NCBI RefSeq assembly: GCF_910589235.1
Contig: NC_060955.1
Coordinates: 4,980,194-5,044,193, forward strand
Length of the DNA: 64,000 bases
Reading direction: 5' to 3'
Source of the DNA: Vespa crabro
Taxonomy: Eukaryota > Arthropoda > Insecta > Hymenoptera > Vespidae
Below are positions 58,150 through 64,000 of this stretch, piece after piece. Position numbers and translations under genes: made by a program. The notes under the pieces were generated by a model. The model did not search any database. It was not told the origin of the DNA and saw only the letters and a program-made list of their open reading frames with translations. Positions within the stretch are counted from its first letter, which is position 1, and every line of letters begins with the position of its first letter.

Positions 58150-60039
58150 TCGCAGTGTGTTCATTTCTATGGCGTGAATAGTTTGAGAGAAAGGAGAAAG
58201 GACTCGAATGGTTAGGAGAACAAGGTACACCCAATATGATAACAATCTATATTGTGTAAACTGCCACTGCTTATGTATAACGAGCATTGTTTTGTTCAAT
58301 TCGACCTCGATATCACTCTCCGATTGAATAGAAGATCATTTTACGTTATAACCGCAGAAACATCAAGTTCAGTAATTCGTCCATCAAAATAATATTTTAT
58401 AAATTGTCAGTACTTGCTGATTCGCTAATTCGTCATGATTTATAATATCAATTAGCTCATTTCGTTACAAGACGCTAACGTCTGACAAGTCAATGTAATT
58501 GCGACGAAGTGGAATCGAGCGGACGATGCAGAATATTCGAGGGAAAATTACGTCGAGCGAATGACGATGAAGGGTTTCGATAGCGGGGGATCTCGTAAAA
58601 TTCAATTTACGTGCCCTCATTAGCGTGCTTCTTTATCATCGCGTTTAACAAAATTCTTTCCACGATGGCTCGTGACGAAACGTTCGTGTAAATTCGCGTT
58701 ATTGAACGATCATCCTCTCTTTGGTATTGGAAAATATTGGCCGGTCGATTAAATAATATTACTATATCGTTGCTTTATAACAAATAACGATAGCTAACGG
58801 GACTTTAACGACCAGTATATATACATATGTAATAAATACGTTAGAATGATATTGTTATATCTTACGGGGTTACAATTTTCTTAACAAAATATATTATCTC
58901 GTGCAAATTTTATACGTACATACATAAATATGTTCAATCGTTATCGCAATCGATTAAATTTAATAAATCTTTTTATTAGATTTGATAAAACTTTTCTTCT
59001 AATAAGCATCAAAAAAAAAAAAGAAGGACAATATTAAATTAATTCGTATTTGTTTTTTGTTATCGTTCAAAAGATATACTTCAATAATGATCGTGGATGA
59101 AAAGGCATACCAGCAATTTCTGGCATGCGGTAGAAAATCGCACGGTATGAAGGAGTTATTTCAAGGAAAATATTTTTCTATAAATTTCTCTGTATAAAGA
59201 GAAAGCTAAAGTAACAAAATAAAATAAAATAACGTAATGCATTCTGACTTTTTTTCGGTATTTAAATCAGTGTTGTACGATTGCCACTCTTTGTCATTGC
59301 GATACATCGCATGACATTTTTCATCGGTACATTTTTATTTTTTTTTCTCCTTTTACTTTTATATTCACATTCGAATTAATAAAACGAATGTTTTTCATAC
59401 ACGTAAAACCAATTCGAATAATTACTTTTCGACTTAATGTAATTAGATATATCTCTAAACGAATACCAAAATAATTTTCTTTTTATTTATGACATTCTTC
59501 GTGAGAATACGCATGAGACTTTTGTATGAAAATCATTTTTCAAATTACTTGAAAACCATTGAAAATCTCCCTTGTGTAAGAAAAGCCTTCTAAAGTGAAT
59601 TCGTTTAAAACGCTTCGGGGTTTACTTTGACGTACCCTCAAGAGAAATTATCAGATCGCACGGTGGATATTTTGTTATATTTATATTAATATTGATTCTA
59701 AGTATCATTAATAGAAATAAAAAAGATAAAAACTTTAGGCACATTGATTCTTGAGCAATGACTCGTTAATAGTAAAATTGCCGATGGACATGACGGTGAC
59801 ATGGGGAAAGTTCGAATTGTTAATTAGGAGCTACTGCATTTAGTTTTGACTCTTTACGCAGACTCATAATACATGGTTAACGTAGCTTATACGTTGCAGC
59901 ACGTTAGTTTTACATTCTCGTTAAAATACGTAGATACGAAGGTAGGCGAATAAACTCTACGCTAAAATTTAGAGAATCTCGTTTCAGATGGTGCCACGTA
60001 TTCGAATCTAATTAATGTTGCTAATTTCTCTTCTCATTT

Positions 60040-60079
<40 letters not shown>

Positions 60080-60850
60080 CTTTTATAAACTAAAAAAAAA
60101 AATTAAAAAAGAAATAAAAATACCTCGAACCAATTTCCATTTCATTTCTCGAACTTACAAAATAAATGTCTATAAATTAAAATAAAAGTATTTTTTCATT
60201 TTTGAAAAATATATATTTTTTTCCCCGATTTTTTTAATACTTTGATAACCGTGACTACTGATTATTATTTTTAAAAATATATTGTGAATATAATGAATAA
60301 TATGATTGATTAGTATAAAGTCAAAAATACGCTATTCAACAATTGTTAATTGTTATTCATAATTTTCGTTCTTGCTACAAGTAGAATAATGAAAATATGA
60401 ATAAAAAAGTTTAATATATATATATATATATTTATAATGAAGATATGAATTATTATTTCGAATGTCAGTAATCAGTTCGCTCATTTTTGTTGGCATTAGA
60501 ATTAACGTAATATAAATTTGTATAATATTTTATAAAAATTAATATAAATGAAAATGAGATCAACAAATTCAGTTTTTACAATATGTTGTCATATCGTCCA
60601 ATAATTTTGCAACTTTACTAATGAAAATTTTACAGTTACGGTCGATTGTAGGCGAAAGTAAACGAAGCGTTTATGTGTGAAATATAAACAAATTGTTAAT
60701 AACAGTATAGTTATCATTAATAATAATATATAATAATTTTTTTATTATATATTATTGTTATATATATTTTTCATTGAATTATAAGAGAATAATCCAATGA
60801 AAATTTTGTGATTCCTAGAGATAAAACATAGAAAGTTTTGACACTGATCG
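58150..60850. other. Non-coding A+T-rich stretch
   Basis: 2.7 kb with one TA array (60041) and no convincing open frame. A slightly G+C-richer block at about 58495-58720 has no ORF. Confidence 0.6.
60041..60076. repeat. (TA)n microsatellite
   Basis: TA run ending in ACACAC. Confidence 0.95.
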
Positions 60851-60999
60851 TGTTTTAATTATTCGCAAGAAAAACATGATGCGTATAAATCTTTAACTCG
60901 TTTGAAAGTTCGAAGTAATGCAAGCAGCGGCAAATGAAAGTAGAGAGCAAAATGTTAACTCGTTTGCGGTAAGCATTCGTTAAATTCAATAGGCTGTCG

Positions 61000-61300
61000 C
61001 GATAGGGAGCGAACCACGATCTGGCCTTCGATCGGCACACCCTTTCCGCCCTTTCACCCTACTCACCCTCGATGCGGTCCGGCTGGTGGTGCAGCACCAC
61101 CCACGCCAGTACCGCCACCATCGTTGGGTGACGTCGTTTCGTGTTCCACGAAATCGCACCGGAAATGGCCGCACCGTCGACGTACGGACGAAATATTGGA
61201 TTAGCGAGATAAAGGTGGCCACACGAACCACCACCCTAAGTTTCTTGGACCTCTGGTGCACGCGATGCCAAAGGAAAAGGATAGATAAATACATAGAAAG
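61000..61300. other. G+C-rich island around the candidate first exon
   Basis: About 300 bp of clearly higher G+C than the flanks, without simple repeats. It contains several CpG-rich words. Long open frames exist on both strands: a minus-strand ATG frame of 102 codons and a plus-strand frame of about 80 codons without ATG ending near 61205. Such islands in an A+T-rich insect genome are often exons or promoters. Which strand or frame, if any, is translated cannot be decided from sequence alone. Confidence 0.5.
61067..61121 (-). CDS. Candidate first coding exon with signal-peptide-like start (partial)
   Basis: The minus strand reads ATG at 61121-61119 with A at -3 and G at +4, which is a favourable start context. 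Eighteen codons follow, giving MVAVLAWVVLHHQPDRIE, and then G|GTGAGT, a near-consensus 5' splice site with the intron starting at 61066. The first ten residues are hydrophobic, as in a secretory signal peptide or signal anchor, so the product could be a secreted or membrane protein. The exon sits in a G+C-rich island of about 300 bp inside A+T-rich DNA. In-frame translation beyond the donor stops after two codons, so splicing is needed for a longer protein. The other two minus-strand frames are also open at this donor; one is Gly/Pro-rich (PNDGGGTGVGGAAPPAGPHR) but has no ATG and an upstream stop. I do not recognise the protein. The splice model and signal peptide are inference. Confidence 0.25.
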
Positions 61301-61319
61301 ACAGAGGGAGTAAGTTTCA

Positions 61320-62760
61320 AGTTGAGTTATGATTCTTTGATCGTTTCACGATCAGTTCCATCGAAAACGCTTTAAACTATCGTTTGCTGTTTCGCAACTT
61401 TAATTTGTTATCGATAGTTCTTGGCAGAGAAGTCGAAAGATTTTAACCCTTTGTAACGATGAGCACAAAGCTGTTTATATTTATATTTTTATCCGTTTCT
61501 TTTTAAAATATTTTTCACGTCTGATAATTTTCTTTAATATTTTCTTTCGAACATCAATGAAAATTTCTGATAAAATCATTTATAGAAATTTAATCGAATC
61601 GATCAGAAAATAATGATAGTTCGATGAAATGAGATTAGTGGTTTCTTTAACAATAGTCTTCGAGAGATCTTTTTCTTTTATATCTTTGACTTAAAGCAGA
61701 TTAAAAGTGAACTTGAATATGCAGTAAAGGTACTTTAAGCTATGTAAGGAAGTTCTCGTAGAATCGGCCTCTAATTCTTATGCTAAAGATATGTAAAGTC
61801 TTCCTTCTTATTCAAAAATCGAACTACATACGAAGATAATCTGTAATAAAAGAGTAAAGAAGTTTAAAAGATTCTAGGATTCTTTTATTCTAAAGAAAGA
61901 TATGTTATTTTTATACTTAAACATTTATTTATAAAATGACAAACGTAACATAGAAACGTTATAGTTACATGTGATTCGATCTTCTAAAACTTAGATTTGC
62001 AAGAATAAGAGGTTACATGAACGGTATATATTCTCAAAAGGGATGCTTTTTGTGTAAAAGAAGAAGAAAAAGAAGAAGAAGAAGAAGAAGAAGAGATCGT
62101 TCGCGTTTATATTCAAACGCTTATTTCTCGATACGAGACTTGCCTGGCCATCAATATCATGCATTGAAACGATGCGATAACAGCCGCGTAATGTGCCGTG
62201 AAAGTGGAAAAAAATGATTTCCCTATCGGCTATCTTATTGGAAGGATGAGGAAAAGGAGGAAGAGGAAGAGGAAGAACTCATGCAAGTTTATCCCTTGCT
62301 CGTAGTTATGATTGATCGAAGAACGCCTTCGACGACGTCATATTTTATGTTAACCGTTGTTGCATTCATTTTTATCACATGTTTTCTGAAACTTTTCTTT
62401 CTATTCACTTATAATAAGATCAATAATAATCGAAGAATTGAATGTTAAAATAAATGACGAGGATTTAGATAAATCCTTAAAAAAAGAAACATTTATATTA
62501 TTTATGTGTGCTATATCTATTTAATTAAAAGTGAAGAATTTTATAATATTGAATTTGATTGAAAGTTCTTAAGTGATTTGACAATTCAATTTCTCTCTCT
62601 TTTTTGAAATCTTTTGAATTCGAATTTTTTGTCAAATTAATAAAACTGTAAATCTCTACAGTTCAACTATTGATCCATTATGTATAAAAATCATCTTATC
62701 GGCTGGAAGAACTTTAAGGATCTTTTTTTTAGTATTATTGACCAAGCTTCGAGAAGCATT
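61320..62760. other. Non-coding stretch 5' of the candidate minus-strand first exon
   Basis: A+T-rich DNA with the AGA repeat at 62058. If the exon at 61067-61121 is real, its promoter and 5' UTR should lie here. No unambiguous TATA or initiator could be assigned. Confidence 0.5.
62058..62094. repeat. (AGA)n trinucleotide repeat
   Basis: About ten AGA units with one AAA interruption. Confidence 0.92.
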
Positions 62761-62763
62761 AAT

Positions 62764-63144
62764 TTAGACAACAATGAAAACGACGACGCCGACGAAAGAT
62801 CTTCGTCTTATTTTATAGATAAAAATATAAATATCTGCGGTAGTAGATTTAGTAGTGACGTTTGTGCGAGGAACTGGAAAAGTAACTGAATCTTTAACGG
62901 AGCATATTTTATACCGTTCGGTAAAGGAATTTTCTTCCTTTGAGGAATCAGATTTTCTGAAGAGAAATTTAATTAAAAAACCATTATCTATTTTCATCAT
63001 ATTCGCCGTGAAATAAACTTCGATAGTTATACCATGATTACCAGCTAAAGGAAATGAATTCTCAGATCGTAGTTTCTCGTCCTGTTTCGAATAAAGAGTC
63101 GTTTTACATCCACATTGGAAAGCGTTGTGAAACAAGACTTTCAA
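62764..63144 (-). CDS. Unsupported open frame of 126 codons upstream of candidate exon
   Basis: A frame open for 126 codons on the minus strand, in unique A+T-rich DNA. It opens with TTG; the first internal ATG is near codon 49 (MMKIDNGFLIKFLFRKSDSS). Composition is protein-like (mixed charged and hydrophobic residues) rather than repeat-derived. It lies 1.6 kb 5' of the candidate minus-strand exon at 61067-61121, so it could fall in an upstream exon or be chance. No family is recognised. Confidence 0.1.
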   Translation of the reverse strand: MKVLFHNAFQCGCKTTLYSKQDEKLRSENSFPLAGNHGITIEVYFTANMMKIDNGFLIKFLFRKSDSSKEENSFTERYKICSVKDSVTFPVPRTNVTTKSTTADIYIFIYKIRRRSFVGVVVFIVV

Positions 63145-63267
63145 TGAAATTTACAGTCGAATTAAATGATTTTCACCGGGCGACGACAATGTCGGAGAAT
63201 CCGATTCTAACGTGCGAGATCGATAATTCAATTTTTCTCATTCTCTCTTTTCCTTTCGCACACACGC

Positions 63268-63284
63268 GAGCATCTACACACACG

Positions 63285-63336
<52 letters not shown>

Positions 63337-63345
63337 AAGAGAGAA
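63268..63345. repeat. (CA/CG)n then (GA)n
   Basis: ACACGCACGCAC-type alternation, a pure CA run, then GA from about 63322. The CA/CG part can adopt Z-DNA. Confidence 0.93.
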
Positions 63346-63560
63346 ACTATTTCTCCCCTTTCATTTTCGTCAAGATTTCTTATTTATAGGTTCAAGAATA
63401 AAAACGTACGACGTTCTCACTTTAATAAGAAGCCTCAAAAGAAAAAAAAGTTCTTTCTTGTCGTTTCTTTCCAAAAGCTAAAATAAATATCACGATGAGG
63501 ATTTAAGCAAGTCGTTATACGGTCTTATTAAATCCATGAGGAAAATAAAAGGAGTGGCTA

Positions 63561-63607
<47 letters not shown>
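63561..63607. repeat. (GTC)n trinucleotide repeat, about 15 units
   Basis: Pure GTC/TCG/CGT repeat, the most CpG-dense stretch in the window. In the plus-strand frame it reads as poly-Arg. Triplet purity alone does not show coding. Confidence 0.95.
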
Positions 63608-64000
63608 AGTTATCGTCTGGGATTTTTGTTAGGACACAACGATTCGAACGTACAACGAGCGACATTAATTTACACGAAAAGAATATCTAAGAGAGTTCGT
63701 TTCCCTAGCCTCTTTCTTTCTTTTTTTTTTTTCTTTTTTTTTTTCGTTGGATAATTTTATTCCGATATGCCAACGCTACACAGTGGTATTATGAATACGA
63801 GGCAGATTTTCTTTGAGATGAAATTTATATACATACTTTCCATTCACGGCACCGTTCTATTACTGGCGTTAGTGAGCCTTTATTTACTAGAAAGTCCCGG
63901 ACTGCCGAAAGATTTATAATATACATACACACGTATATATCCAGATATATAAAAAAGTGTATGTGTGTGTATGCGTATATATATTTGTATATATATATAT

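Noticed and set aside
1..64000. Telomeric (TTAGG)n repeats, rRNA, mitochondrial insert or viral genes
   Set aside because: Scanned for by eye and not found; no sequence supports any of these.

Overview
No gene could be identified in this window by recognisable protein similarity. The sequence looks like nuclear, non-coding DNA (intergenic or a very long intron) from an arthropod. Three things suggest an insect, and within insects a hymenopteran such as a wasp, ant or bee: an A+T-rich background (by eye about two thirds A+T) in which CpG-containing words (TCGA, CGTTCG, CGAACGA, ACGT) are nonetheless common; an extreme density of (AG/CT)n and (TA)n microsatellites; and complete lack of bacterial-style gene packing. 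The species assignment is an inference from composition only.

Layout. Dinucleotide arrays, mostly 30-100 bp long, recur from end to end, on average every 1-2 kb, with a few tri- and tetranucleotide arrays: (ATC)n near 2.1 kb, (AAG)n at 18.6 kb, (CATA)n at 26.5 kb, (GTT)n at 57.5 kb and (GTC)n at 63.6 kb. Most open reading frames above 60 codons are translations of these arrays (runs of SLSLSL, RERERE, IYIYIY, HTYIHT) or of poly-purine/poly-pyrimidine tracts. Between the arrays lies ordinary A+T-rich DNA with short, more G+C-rich islands (about 2.2-2.4, 9.2-9.5, 42.6-42.8 and 61.0-61.3 kb).

Best leads. (1) On the minus strand, a G+C-rich island at 61.0-61.3 kb has an ATG in good context, an 18-codon hydrophobic N-terminus and a consensus splice donor. 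About 10 kb downstream on the same strand, 50842-50732 has the shape of a 111-nt internal exon: a pyrimidine-rich acceptor, one open frame and an AG|GTAA donor. If either is real, much of the window to their left would be the long intron of a minus-strand gene, but the two do not join in frame directly. (2) 31.1-32.0 kb holds an unclassified repeat locus: a 53-nt inverted repeat, a 38-bp perfect palindrome and at least four diverged tandem units of about 110-140 bp. (3) Possible regulatory or structural DNA: paired Grainyhead-type palindromes at 8.76 kb, four perfect CRE palindromes, a homeodomain-site-rich block at 7.9-8.0 kb, and G-quadruplex-capable tracts at 9.73 and 29.57 kb.

No rRNA, tRNA, CRISPR array, bacterial operon, transposase or viral gene was found. 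A few non-repeat ORFs are listed with low confidence because ORFs of 60-130 codons are expected by chance in 64 kb of DNA with this base composition.
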